Below are positions 45,193 through 56,281 of a stretch of DNA of 64,000 nt, in pieces. The notes below the pieces were generated by a model. That model saw only the letters and a program-made list of their open reading frames with translations, ran no database searches and had not been told where the DNA came from. The stretch spans positions 10,106,001-10,170,000 of the forward strand of contig NC_084703.1 of assembly GCF_033807575.1 (NCBI RefSeq). Reading direction: 5' to 3'. The position numbers were made by a program, and so were the translations under genes. Source of the stretch: Cydia pomonella (lineage: Eukaryota > Arthropoda > Insecta > Lepidoptera > Tortricidae). Every line of letters begins with the position of its first letter. Within the stretch, counting starts at the first letter, position 1.

Positions 45193-46635
45193 AATGTTAT
45201 TCCGAAATCAACAATAATTAATTCTTAAATTAGGAACTAACATTGGCCCTGTCAGTCAGTCATTTGATAAAAAAAATTAAAACTACCTATATAAAGTAGT
45301 CGATTCCTTAGTAAGTGACTAGAAACTTTTTCATCAAAGTTTATAATGCAAGTAAGGCACGGAGCACCATTACGTATCCTAATTGTACGCTTAGAAGTAG
45401 TTAGTACCTATGTTAATATGTACCTAAGCATGTGTTCAATTAAACTATCCGTCATAAGCACGACCAAATGACAGATATGTGGTCAGAAACGGCTCGGCTG
45501 CTGTGTACGCAGATCGCTCGTCATTCGCGCTGTCGAGGCTTTCATCTTGATTGCATTCCCGCGACCTCGTAAATTTTCAGCTTAATTCGATGCTCTTCAC
45601 ACTGTGAATAATTATCTACCACAAAAAAGTTTTTACGCGCAGGGTCGTGTCTCCATTTTTTTGACGGCGCACCTCATAAATTTTAATAGCGACTTTAGTG
45701 GGATCACTTAATTTCAAACGGATATAAACACTCTCGATATTAAGAATGTCCATTTAGGGAGTTTATTATGAGGTTTTTTATTTTGTATTGCATACTCGTG
45801 AGAAGATAACCTGTTCTCAGTCGCATATCACATATCAAACATTATAAAAATGGCATTAAGCAATGTGTATCTAAAATAAAATAACTGAATTCTATGACAT
45901 ATTTAACTATTTACTGAATTTTATGATGTACAATCAAAAAGATTATCGGACGCCAAATATCTTGTGTAACACTTACTGACTGAGAAGATTGCAACAAAAC
46001 TTTTTGGTCGCATGCGAGCGCTTACATATACTATAATATATAGCGTTTGGCTAATCCGCTACCTTCAGGCCACCATGTCCATCATGTCCGAATATTTATA
46101 AACATCTTCAAATACGGCTACAACTTTACTAGAGTGCCTGGATCGGATTATTCATAAATAATAAATATCAACTTACCCGACATGCAGGTAACACTGATAG
46201 TTTGTAGAATGTGCCACTTCAAGACCAAGCAATAAAAAACATTTTCGTTAAACGGCCTAGCTGGGACGCCATAGTAAAATCGCCCCTGGCTGAAAATTCA
46301 ATCCAAATCATTAGATATAATTTTACTGAATAATCAAGATTACATACTTTAGAAAATTCTGTAGTAGATTTTAGCTAAAGCAGATACGCTTTCCATGTAG
46401 ATTTTTTGTACATTGACCTGCATGGTGCTATCTCTATTGCACGCGCATAATTATATTGCTGTCCCGCCCATCTTGGCTGCTGAATGTCAATGTCACTGTG
46501 CAAACTTATTTTTAAAAGTCGCTGAATAAATGTTGGTCAGTTTGAGGAGTACAGCCTACAGTTAAATTTTTGCTCCTGTTATAGACCACACCCGGTATAT
46601 GTAACCGTAAAAGCCCATTTTTATAGTAAACGCGT
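45193..46635. other. Non-coding stretch
   Basis: No exon is supported. A GC-richer patch at 45485-45565 contains a 33-codon ATG frame with no known relative. Confidence 0.4.
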
Positions 46636-46864
46636 GTATCTTTAGGTATTTAAATAAAAGTAAACAAACAATTTGTACATTTTCGGGTAGTTATAACATT
46701 TATTCGTTAACCAACCGAATACAAAACCACCTGGATCTGTCCCTGAACAACCTGACTTTAGCCTACATTATTAGATCATGTAATGGTTTCATCTACCCTC
46801 TACTAACTTAAGGAGCCATTTGAGGGTACATTTTGTTTACTTTTATTTAAATACCTAAAGATAC
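46636..46864. mobile_element. MITE with ~33-bp terminal inverted repeats
   Basis: The left arm begins 'gtatctttaggtatttaaat' (46636-46668) and the right arm (46832-46864) is its reverse complement over about 33 bases, both leading into 'gtaca'. The 229-bp element is non-coding. Confidence 0.8.
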
Positions 46865-47090
46865 AGAGTTATAGTTAAAACTATTTATTGAAGTATTTAT
46901 TTTAGCGAAAATTAATTTTGACAAGACAGTACGACTAACACAAAAAAAAACTATTTTTCTAAGATAATATTATAAAATATACATATAAAAGTCTGTTCTG
47001 GCGCTGTTTGATCACGGTAAGCCTTACACGCTCCTCGCTTCTCTCGTCGTTGCACCTCTTTTTTGACTCGGGCAGAATTATTAGATTTAT

Positions 47091-47240
47091 TAAAGGTTAG
47101 CTGGAAGAGATCCCTTTAGGGATAAGTCCGCCTTTGTACATAACATTTTTTTATTTTGTTTTGTCTGTTTTATGTTAACCTGTTTATGTGCATACATGCG
47201 TGAACAAGTGACATACACACATACATACATAACGTGAACA
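47091..47240 (+). mobile_element. LINE 3' end
   Basis: Starts 'taaaggttagctggaagaga' and continues 'gataagtccgcctttgtac' into a T-rich tail. It is the same 3' UTR family as 18338-18440. No coding sequence remains upstream. Confidence 0.6.
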
Positions 47241-50200
47241 CTAGTTATAACAAATGAAAACGCGATTACCCTAGTCAAAACTAGTTCCAATTGAAATTAA
47301 TTTAAAAAGAATTAGTTTTCACCAAGGTACCTTGCGAATCTAATATTAACTGTAAAATCCTAGTTAAAACTAGTTTTTACCAAGGCGTTTCGGAAAACTT
47401 GTTCTTACTAATAAAAACGGTTCGGATCACTTACTTCAATTGAACCTTACACCTTCGAATAAAATACCTACAAGGTTTCTACTTACTTACTGTTACTTTT
47501 CTACTTGTACACGCAACGACGTATTTTTACAGATCACTGTAATTAAATTAAACATAACATAATAAATATTTTAAGTTTCACAATTCGTCAATTAATGTTA
47601 TTTGAAAGATTTATTTTTCCAATTGTTAAGCTGTTTAGATAATAATTAACTTGTATTCTGAAATAACATTTACCTACTGTTTATAAAGACTATTTAAGGT
47701 GAACTCTGCAATAGCATAGTAAAAAATGTATTTGTCATAAAAGTAAAATATGACAACAAGTTGTCTAGAAACAGTAGAAACACAGTACCGAGTACCATCA
47801 TATATGTAGGTAATTAAATATAGCCGATATAAATGAAACTTTGCAGCCATACACCAAAGTAACGTCTCAAAACAATAAATATTGTTATTATCGTACTCTC
47901 TACTCTGGCGGCGCCAATTGTTCTTTACATAACTTGAATTGAAAGCCTTCCAGGCTCAATTTGAATGCAGCAAAACTTTGCGATGGCTTTTATTCCTTGT
48001 CGGAAAGTAGAATTTATTTACGGGTTATGATAGATGGCGGTTTTTTGTCCTTAAATAATGCCTCGTTATAACTACTGGCTTTTGCGGTCCAGGCACTATC
48101 AGATAATGACATTATTATTAGTTTACGTGCCTACGTAATGAGAGTGAGCACTGTATCAACGCTTCAATACTCCGCCTAGTGATTGCTCTTTTTCAGATCA
48201 TACATGAATTGCCTTTCCTAAAAAATAGACTAGAGTCAAGCCGAGCTTTATCTGCGCAGACTGCGCAGTGACAAAGTGTGGCAGCGTCACCGTCAATTTA
48301 AATTCCTATAAAAATTTGGCGTTTATAGCGGCACTCGCCCACTTTGTTCTATCTAAGTTACCAGTTACAATACAGAGTTAGCTTAGTCAGACTCTACCTA
48401 CTCAGAAAAATACAAAATACCCGAAATACATAACGCTTTACTTTTAGTCAGTCAGGTATAAAAAAGTTCCGTTAGTGATCACTGCGCCCTCAATTTGTTA
48501 AGACGATGCATGTTTCATCCAGCCATGCACGTATATGAAGTTTGTCGCACCGATCTGATTGGCTGGCACCGCAGAGGCTTTCGTGGTCAATTCTGGTCTA
48601 AAATGCAAATGAATTTATCATGTAATGGAAACCTAGGCACGTGCATTCATCAGTTATTCATCGAGTCTGGCTGATTCATATTAACCTTAATACGTGTTAT
48701 ATTATCATTGCAGTACCTAAACAGGTTGCCCTTATGAAACCATCGGCAATTAATTAGATGGCTCAATTACACATATTAATGGCTAACCGATTACTAGTCG
48801 AGGTGGACAAATTAGTGTTTAATGTATTGACTTGCTATCCATCCACATTACTGTTTACCTCGGCTATTGCGTCAACAAGGCTAAAGCTTGCTCAGGGACG
48901 TTGAAACTTGATCTGATTAATAGCTTAGGTAGTAATTAGATATTTAAAACAACATCATATATAATACTCGACTAAATTTGTTTTGCAAGTATAAAGAAAA
49001 AAAATGAAGTCTTATTTATAGTAGGTAGTTAAATAATTTAGTAAAATATTCCAGTACGTACGATTCCGATGGAAAAGTTTTGTAAATTGTATTTGCCCGA
49101 ATAAAAATACTCGTGTCAAATATTTCAAATCAATCGAACATACGACGAAAGATAAAAAAAAACGGGTAAAACAAGTATATATACAAACCGGCCAGGGGCG
49201 TGTCAGGCCACGCATAGGTCATGGAGGGTTCTGTACGAGAAAGCCTTACAAGTATAATGGCGTATCTTCCCGGCACTTACGCTTTTTTAATAAACTAATC
49301 GTAATCAATTCGTTGTGGGTTTTATTTTTAAAGGTTTCATTTAAAACAGATCCTAACTAGCTCACACGTGGCACTTCAATCTATCTGTATTAGAGAAATC
49401 CATAATCCAAATTAAACATCGGACTGTAATAAGCATGTACTTAATCTATGTCCTCGGATTTTAGTTACACTTCTAAGCTGCAAGGGTAAACATTACCCCA
49501 CTCGCGGGGAGACTGCGCACTCTGCGATGGGCCCTACCGTTCCAGTCAATTACATCCTAAGGACCAAAGGTATCTAGTGATAAATTTATATCGTGACCTG
49601 CATCAACAAACTCGAATAAACTCCAAATTTTATCTCTCCTTTTATCTTTATTTTCTACGGGCTGTACAGAAAATTTCTGAAACGACACGTAGTAAAAATA
49701 TCAAGAGGCTGTTAAAAGGTAAATTTAAAGAACGTGTCCAAAATTATAAACCGCTTCTTTCTTTCGGCTCAAACTCATTTGCATAGCGTCTCAAAGAAGA
49801 TGTTTTATATATCAGCGTGTTAGAACGACAGATTTTGTCGCGTGGGACTTGTTTTTTAACAACTTTCAAATTGAAAGAAGTATTAATGAATTAACCTTAA
49901 TTAACCTCACCGGGCAAAAAAGAAAAAACAACACTGAGAGAAACATCTAAAATACGACATAGCAACAGAGGATCTTAAGAGTCTCCCTTACGCCATTAGT
50001 TATCTCATGCGACGGAGCCTTAGGGACTGAATACAATCGTTTCTTTAAAAAAATATCCAAATTAAATGATATTAAAATATTCACAAATCATTTTGTTGAT
50101 GAAAGTTGAAGTCCAAATTTCTGTATTAAGAGCTGTCTCCGCAGAGGCACAAGAAGACATATCAAAACGTTCGAATGCGAAGACAGAAGATCCCTCAAGA

Positions 50201-50504
50201 TAGGTATATATATATATTAAACCTTTTACTCCTCTACACCAATACTGTCTCGTCCATGTTCTGTTTATGTCACAATAAATTATATTCAATAGAAAACAAG
50301 AATTTGCCTGAGTGGGATTATTTAATTAAGCTGTTTTATTTAATTAAGGTGTTTAATAATAAAAGCTTCTGAATAATTAACAGCCATTAATTTCTCTATT
50401 TACCTACTATTAGCACAATTCCTAATTTGGAATAAAATTAGAACCATTGTCGTGACCCAATAGGATACTTTTAATTCATACTTTATATTTTATAAGATCA
50501 GGGA
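47241..50504. other. Non-coding stretch
   Basis: AT-rich. A 49-codon ATG frame at 48525-48674 has no known relative. A short element end with 'aaccggccaggggcgtgtc' lies at 49187-49205. No exon is supported. Confidence 0.4.
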
Positions 50505-50704
50505 GGGGGCCGATTTTTTAATTCCAAGCGCTCCATTTCGTATCCCTTCAATTATCTCGGCATTAAAATTTTACTAATAGAATAGAAAACGAGTAGTGAA
50601 TACCACTACATTCCAAATTTTTATCGCTTTAAAAATACCATTTTGCCGTTTTCCACAGATTTAAGAGTGATAAAATCGAGCCCTCAAAATTCAAAAATCG
50701 GTCC
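50505..50704. mobile_element. MITE with 'gggggccgattttt' ends, copy A
   Basis: The left end 'gggggccgattttttaatt' and the right end 'aattcaaaaatcggtccc' are inverted repeats. The interior shares 'gaaaacgagt', 'ataccacta' and 'gccgttttccacagattt' with copy B at 54450-54645. It is non-coding, about 200 bp. Confidence 0.78.
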
Positions 50705-51026
50705 CACTCTGTATACATAAATATATGTATAATCAAACTATGCTAAAGCAAGGTGCACAATCGGTATTTATCAATCTTTTTGTAACTGTTTATTTTTATT
50801 ATTCACTTTGCTATGCCGAAAGAACGCAGCCTTTAGTTTATTTCCTCTGTTTGCGCATGGCAATGGCAGCATTGGCGGTTAGCGAGTTCGGAGCTTCGTG
50901 AAATCGCACAACTTTTCAACAATTCATTGTTTTTCTATTCCGTTACCCGGGGCTGTTTGGAAATCATATCGTTCGATCACAGTTTGTTATTTTAACATTG
51001 AAACAACCATCTGCTATAGCATCTGC

Positions 51027-51076
51027 TTTTTAGGGTTCCGTAGTCAACTAGGAACCCTTATAGTTTCGCCATGTCC

Positions 51077-51115
<39 letters not shown>

Positions 51116-51735
51116 CGAGGCTTTGCTCCGTGGTCGTTAGTGCTAGAAAGCTGAAATTTGGCATGGATATATAAATCAATAAAGCCGACAAAGTCGTACA
51201 ATAAAATCTAAAAAATTTTTTTTTTTTAGGGTACCTCCCCTACACGTAAAGTGGGGGTGAAATTTTTTTTTCACTTCAACCCTAGAGTGTGGGGTATCAT
51301 TGGAAAGGTCTTTAAAAACTAAAAGGGGTTTTCAAGAAACATTTTTGATAAAGTGAATATATTCGGAGATAATCGCTCCGAAAGAAAAAAAATGTGTCCC
51401 CCCTCTAACTTTTGAACCATAGGTCCAAAAAATATGAAAAAAATCGTGGAAGTACAGCTTAAGAAAGACATTAAATGAAAACTATAGCGGACATGATCAG
51501 TTTAGCTGTTTTTGAGTTATCGCAAAAAAAATTCCCTTCATAGTAAAAAGACTTACTTTAATTAGGTACTGATTATGCAAATTTGCCTATTTGTTTAACT
51601 CGGGTGAAAGGTACCGTTTCATCCCTTGGTTAACAATTTACTATACTTTAATCTCCAGTTTAGCTTATTGTGACGGAAGAGTAACTACGGAACCCTACAC
51701 TGAGCGTGGCCTAACATGCTCTTGGCCGGTTATTT
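51027..51735 (-). mobile_element. MITE-like element with (GTCT)n microsatellite, copy 4
   Basis: The best-preserved inverted copy of the 1013-1720 element. It starts 'ttttagggttccgtagtcaa', carries about ten GTCT units (51076-51115) and ends 'ctaacatgctcttggccggt'. The interior runs parallel to copies 1 and 2 throughout. Confidence 0.8.
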
Positions 51736-52680
51736 CTTTAAATTTAGCATGTAATAAAATAACTTATTTTATAATTATATGTACAAACAGTCAGCACCAC
51801 TATCAGCTTAGCACCCCGCCATACATTTTTATACGCAGGAGCTATTAGCTCCTGCATATTGGGAGCGTGCACGACTGTCACGCAACCTAGTGTCCGCAAT
51901 TCTAGGGGAAAACGTTAATTCACTACATCTTATAAAACTACTGCAAAACTAAAAACTACTAAACGGATTTTCATACGACTTTCATCTATCAATAGAGTGA
52001 TTCTTGAGGAAGGCTTAAGTATATAACTTGTTAAGGTTTTGTGTAAATTGTTTGAAATATAACGATGTTGTCGGAAAAAATTACGCCGGCTAGGAGCTTT
52101 AATCGAAAACGCTGCCTAATCCGTTTGAGCTATAACAACACAATGTATGGTGGGGTTGTTTCTCATTCATAGGTCTACATAAAAGTCCGCGATGTGAAAT
52201 GTCTATCTTTTAAGGATAACTTACTATATCCATTCTTAACTTCTAGAAAAAGATCACGTAATATGTGGCATTCGCAAAGCTATTTACATGGATACATTAT
52301 TAACAATTATCAAAATAAATACGTTAGTTATACGAGTATTAAGCATTTCATACAGATTACAATGGTCCCTTACACCATACAATTTAAATGAATATTTCAG
52401 GAGTAATCGTAAATCAAAGTTTCATTTCGAGCCATATAATTGTACGAAATGTTAAAGACGCTATCCGCAGTTAATTCAAATTTTTACCACCTTATGCGCT
52501 GGGATCGCTTTACTTACCCCCACCACGCACTTCGCACGGTCCCATCGTATTAAATGCACTTAGCCGCATATTACATGTTATTTTCGGTTAAATGTATTTT
52601 GTACATTTGCAAAGTCAGAAGATTGAATATTTTTTTGCATTATTAACACAACTCGTATAATAAATATGTGACAATCCATA
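51736..52680. other. Non-coding stretch
   Basis: AT-rich. The palindrome 'aggagctattagctcct' lies at 51836-51852, and a MITE end 'acagtcagc' at 51787-51795. No exon is supported. Confidence 0.4.
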
Positions 52681-52788
52681 TCAAAAGGGACCTTATGGCG
52701 GTCGGCGCTTACGTCGCGTAGTCCCGCATTAGTATTGGCGCGCCGCTAATAATGGCGTAAGCGCCGAGCACAATAAGGTCCCTTTTGA
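52681..52788. mobile_element. Hairpin MITE, 33-bp arms
   Basis: The left arm 52681-52713 begins 'tcaaaagggaccttat', and the right arm 52756-52788 is its reverse complement with three mismatches. The middle is 42 bp and GC-richer. A complete small TIR element, non-coding. Confidence 0.82.
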
Positions 52789-52893
52789 TTTGGTATGTCA
52801 CGTATGATATGATCAAATGCTATTAAAAACATATAACCACAATACAACTTCTACAAGATTTAGAATGGTTTAAGTTGCAAGTACATAAATATA

Positions 52894-52949
52894 AAGACCA
52901 GCATTAAATCAACATTCAGGATAAACTGCCATATGTTAATGCTGGTCTT
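52894..52949. repeat. Inverted repeat, 13-bp perfect arms
   Basis: 'aagaccagcatta' (52894-52906) and its reverse complement (52937-52949) flank 30 bp. This is a small stem-loop of unknown origin. Confidence 0.6.
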
Positions 52950-53131
52950 GTATCATTTTGCTATTAATATAACCATAATACATTTTTTATAGCATTCACT
53001 GCCAGCGCGAGGTAGGTACATGCTAAATTCGTAGCCGATAACACGTTTTTCTGCTATGTAGCGAAAAGCGCCTAGCAAGTCCCAGTACCCGTACCATGAG
53101 TCACTGACAGTGCAAAACTGACATATAGGTA

Positions 53132-53229
53132 CGCTATCGAGAACGTAATTTACTTTCTATACATCTCGCTCCCACTTATATGCGAGTACGAGCGAGATGC
53201 ATAGAAAGTAAGTTACGGTCTCGATAGCG
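53132..53229. mobile_element. Hairpin MITE, 40-bp arms
   Basis: The arms 53132-53171 ('cgctatcgagaacgtaattt...') and 53190-53229 are reverse complements with three mismatches and an 18-base loop. An outer 'ctgacat' pair (about 53119 and 53232) extends the symmetry. The arms are too long and too symmetric for a typical insect microRNA precursor, so a fold-back MITE is more likely. Confidence 0.78.
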
Positions 53230-53490
53230 TTTATGTCAGTGCTGAACTGGTGGTAGCCACACTGGACTCCCTGCCAGTGAATGTATGTACATATTAAAAT
53301 TGTACGTCAATTAAATTGGGCCTTGTCGCTTTGCAACTACATTATGGTGACATGGTGACATATAAGACGAATTTATTAGTACAAAAAATTATAACCATAA
53401 CGTAATTTAAACCTATACTATGGCGATATTGCTTCATAGGATTTCATTTTCGAGGGACATCGTAAATTCAGTGTAGGTACGTAGGAAACG

Positions 53491-53525
53491 ATTAAAAATT
53501 GTTATTAGTAATAACAATTTTTAAT
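53491..53525. repeat. Perfect 35-bp palindrome
   Basis: Arms of 17 bases (53491-53507 and 53509-53525) are exact reverse complements around a single central base. AT-rich; it could extrude as a cruciform. Confidence 0.85.
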
Positions 53526-54449
53526 AACTTATTACAGCCGTACCATCCCCCCTTGTCTTCAAACAGATATCCTTATCTTACGCAGGTTTATGATGCCTTT
53601 TAAATTCCGTGCATTATACGAACACTGACAATGCAAAGCTGTTTTCAAAATGATTGGGCTAAAACGACATCAGCATCAAATTTATTATGGCAGCATTTTG
53701 TTTGTTATACAATCGTGTCTTCTATGTCAATTTACATAGCTTTCACCTATTAAATATTGTTTAAGTGTTTACATCGACTTCAAAATCATTTAAGCATACG
53801 CTTTAGTATTCTAAGCTACTGTAGGTAATAACTGTTTAAAATAGTACAAACGAACTACAATACTGAATACTGGTTCCATTGAGGTGAAAACACTTCAACT
53901 ACGACTCGTACCTATATAAATGATAACGCTTGGCTCGGCTTGGCGGGGGCACTCCTATGAATATTTATTTTTATTCCTAAAAACTGGTGTATTTGTGATA
54001 TTATCTTTATCAGCCAATACACTTTCTGACTACCTACTTTATTTTTCTACATTCTAAAAATCTGTTAAATCTTATAACAATTACCAACAATCATTGTAAG
54101 ATTGTGGAACAGCGAATATTTTCATCATTTCATTACAAAGACTTAAAGTTGTTGTTCAAGTTTAGAAGTTGGATATTAAAAATAGTTTTCCTGTCTTTGA
54201 GCGTAGGTAAAATTTCCACTGGCGCTCTGAAGCCATACCGCTTGTAACAATAAACAAATATAAAGTTTCTATCATGTGAACAGCAAAAGTTAACCTAAAT
54301 AAGATAGTAAAAATCGAAATCGAAACGTGTCGTATTCAAGATGATGTATGCTAGTTGTATTAAATGGTAGGTAAACACGTCATGAGGTAAGCGAATTCAG
54401 CAATATCCGTTGTAATTAGATACGAAACAGAGGGCATGTCATACCATCC
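53526..54449. other. Non-coding stretch
   Basis: AT-rich, with no exon or repeat boundaries recognised. Confidence 0.4.
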
Positions 54450-54645
54450 GGGGGCCGATTTTTGAATTTCGGTAGCTCGATTTCGTGTTCTCCTTTCAAT
54501 ACTATCTCCACTACCAGGCATTTAAATTCGAAAACGAGTGGCCAATACCACTAGTTTCCCATTTTCTATCGCTCGTATTTTAAACATAACATTTCGCCGT
54601 TTTCCACAGATTTTCGAGTGACGAAGTTCATAAATCGGCTCCCCG
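54450..54645. mobile_element. MITE with 'gggggccgattttt' ends, copy B
   Basis: The left end is 'gggggccgatttttgaattt' and the right end 'ataaatcggctcccc'. It shares interior blocks with copy A at 50505-50704, 4 kb away, and lies in the same orientation. Confidence 0.78.
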
Positions 54646-54725
54646 GAGGCGTGTCTTTAATCATGTATAAGTAGATACAATACAGCTTGGTAAAATACGC
54701 ATAACAGTCATACATAAAAATGACC

Positions 54726-54895
54726 CATGCATTGGAAATTAAACAATACATTTATTTATTAATATACTCACAATAGTCATAAATCTCATAAAAATTACCG
54801 GTGCACTGGAAACTAAACAATACATTTATTTATTAATATACTTACAATAGTCATAAATCTCATAAAAATTACCCGTGCACTGGAAACTAAACAGC
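54726..54895. repeat. 74-bp tandem repeat, 2.3 copies
   Basis: The word 'tggaaa(t/c)taaaca' occurs at 54733, 54807 and 54881, a constant 74-base spacing. Units contain 'atacatttatttattaatat' and 'caatagtcataaatctcat'. The units are nearly identical, so the duplication is recent. It starts about 80 bp from MITE copy B. Confidence 0.88.
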
Positions 54896-55339
54896 AATTA
54901 CTAAGCTCCGTGGTTTTTTTAAATAAAATAAATAAAAAGTTTATAATAAAGGTACTGTAGGTACTTTGATAATTAAAAGTTGAATTCAATTATGTTGCCG
55001 TACCAGTGAGCCGACTGAAAGCAATGCCAGTCTAAACGAAATTGGGAACTAATTAACGTTACGGTTGTATACTTCTTTTGTTTGTAATTAAGCATGTACT
55101 TGTACCTACAAATTTAATAATTGCGAGTAGGTCAATATGACAACTAAGGCATACAAAATATATAGTTTTGAACCTTAGATACTGCTAATAAGCTACACAA
55201 TAGCTTGTGATATTATCACCTCTTTGTGATCAGGTGTCGTTTTTCAAAGGATAGTAAACAGTTACCTAGACTTTTATTAAAAGTCACTCGAAGAAATTAT
55301 ATTACTCTTCCTATTTTATTAACAATATATTTACATTTA

Positions 55340-55550
55340 GAATAGAATTTAACTTTATTTCAAATAAACAACGCAACTGGTGACCGAAGAGCTGGCGACT
55401 TCCTCGCACAACGTATCAGTATTGCGATACAACGAGGAAATGCCGCCAGCATCCTTGGTACAATGCCTCAAGGGCCTATTTTAGATATAAGCTAGTTATA
55501 GTAATCATCTGTATATATCCATTATGTATATTGTTATCTCAATAAATATA
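55340..55550 (+). pseudogene. LINE C-terminal coding end and 3' UTR
   Basis: In-frame sequence at 55376-55492 reads TGDRRAGDFLAQRISIAIQR, then GNAASILGTMPQGPILDIS, ending at TAG (55493-55495). The 'LxQRISxAIQRGNAASILGT' pattern is one I associate with the C-terminus of a non-LTR retrotransposon polyprotein abundant in moths. About 45 bases after the stop, aataaa (55541-55546) marks the 3' end. The frame is intact over this piece, but no reverse transcriptase domain precedes it, so the copy is truncated on the left. Confidence 0.6.
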
Positions 55551-55993
55551 TTTATGTTAAAACAACGCATAGTATTTTAGGTCTTTTGTAATTTTTCCTA
55601 CTCCTCTACTGTTATCTGTCATTTATGCATTCATTAACACGAATATAAGAACATACATAAAAGGTTTCAAGAAAAGTCTATATTGTCTATTCCTCATAAA
55701 AGCTCTTGTGCTTTTAATCGCTATAACGTTACTGCGATTAATGGCTACCAACCTAACAAAACCAAAACGAATACAGTTTTAAACTAAGTGCATTGCTGCC
55801 AACTTACAAAATATTCATTTGGTTGCATAGTAAAAATAATTACTTCATAAGTCAGAAACACGCATGTGACACCCGTAATATAGCAACACCCATAGACTAC
55901 GAAGACCGCTTAGCGTTGCTTGTTAGTCTCCATAGGCTACGGTGGCCAAAATTGGGAAAAAACTGTCCAAAAATTTAATTTAGCAAGTACCAG

Positions 55994-56056
55994 GGCCTGA
56001 TGAGTTACGAGGTGTCGCTGACCGGCCGGCCGCGGCGGGGCGGGCTGGGCGCGTAA
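55994..56056 (+). CDS. Candidate terminal coding exon
   Basis: A 63-bp GC-rich island in AT-rich DNA. After a 'taccag' acceptor-like site (CAG 55991-55993) the frame reads GLMSYEVSLTGRPRRGGLGA and then TAA (56054-56056). All codons but one (AGT) end in G or C, the strongest coding-type codon bias in the window, and the other frames lack it. A possible alternative acceptor at 55984 (tttag) adds KYQ. No polyadenylation signal follows closely, and 'caaggtatgc' just after the stop could be a donor, so a stop-containing cassette exon is also possible. The protein is not recognised. It may belong to a plus-strand gene whose other exons lie outside the window, or it could be a chance GC-rich patch. 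Confidence 0.4.
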   Translation, partial: GLMSYEVSLTGRPRRGGLGA

Positions 56057-56147
56057 CAAGGTATGCTCGCGCGTTTTGGCTATATACTTTTGCTTTGTTT
56101 ACCTAAATTAAGATTTATTTTTGTTGACTCGTAGGAAAAATATTGTA

Positions 56148-56281
56148 TGCAACGTTGTATAAGTAGGTCAAAAAATGCTCGTGGCGTATTCCTTTACAAT
56201 GTTCGCCTACGCCTTCGGCTCCGGCTCACATTGTAACTCACGCCACTCGCCTTTTTTGACCCTTCTTATACAACTGTTGCA
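56148..56281. mobile_element. Hairpin MITE with 'tgcaac...gttgca' ends
   Basis: The left arm 56148-56186 ('tgcaacgttgtataagtag...') and the right arm 56241-56281 are imperfect reverse complements. The centre carries inverted 'cattgt' or 'acaatgt' words around 'cgccttcggctccggct'. Non-coding, about 134 bp. Confidence 0.72.

Noticed and set aside
48525..48674. A 49-codon ATG frame as a small gene
   Set aside because: No codon bias, no family resemblance and no supporting splice or polyadenylation signals.
51076..51115. (GTCT)n and (GACA)n arrays as a CRISPR-like or functional repeat array
   Set aside because: They are simple tetranucleotide microsatellites at a fixed place inside a dispersed element, with no spacers.
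53132..53229. A microRNA gene
   Set aside because: The arms are too long and too symmetric, with an outer inverted extension, which is typical of a fold-back MITE.
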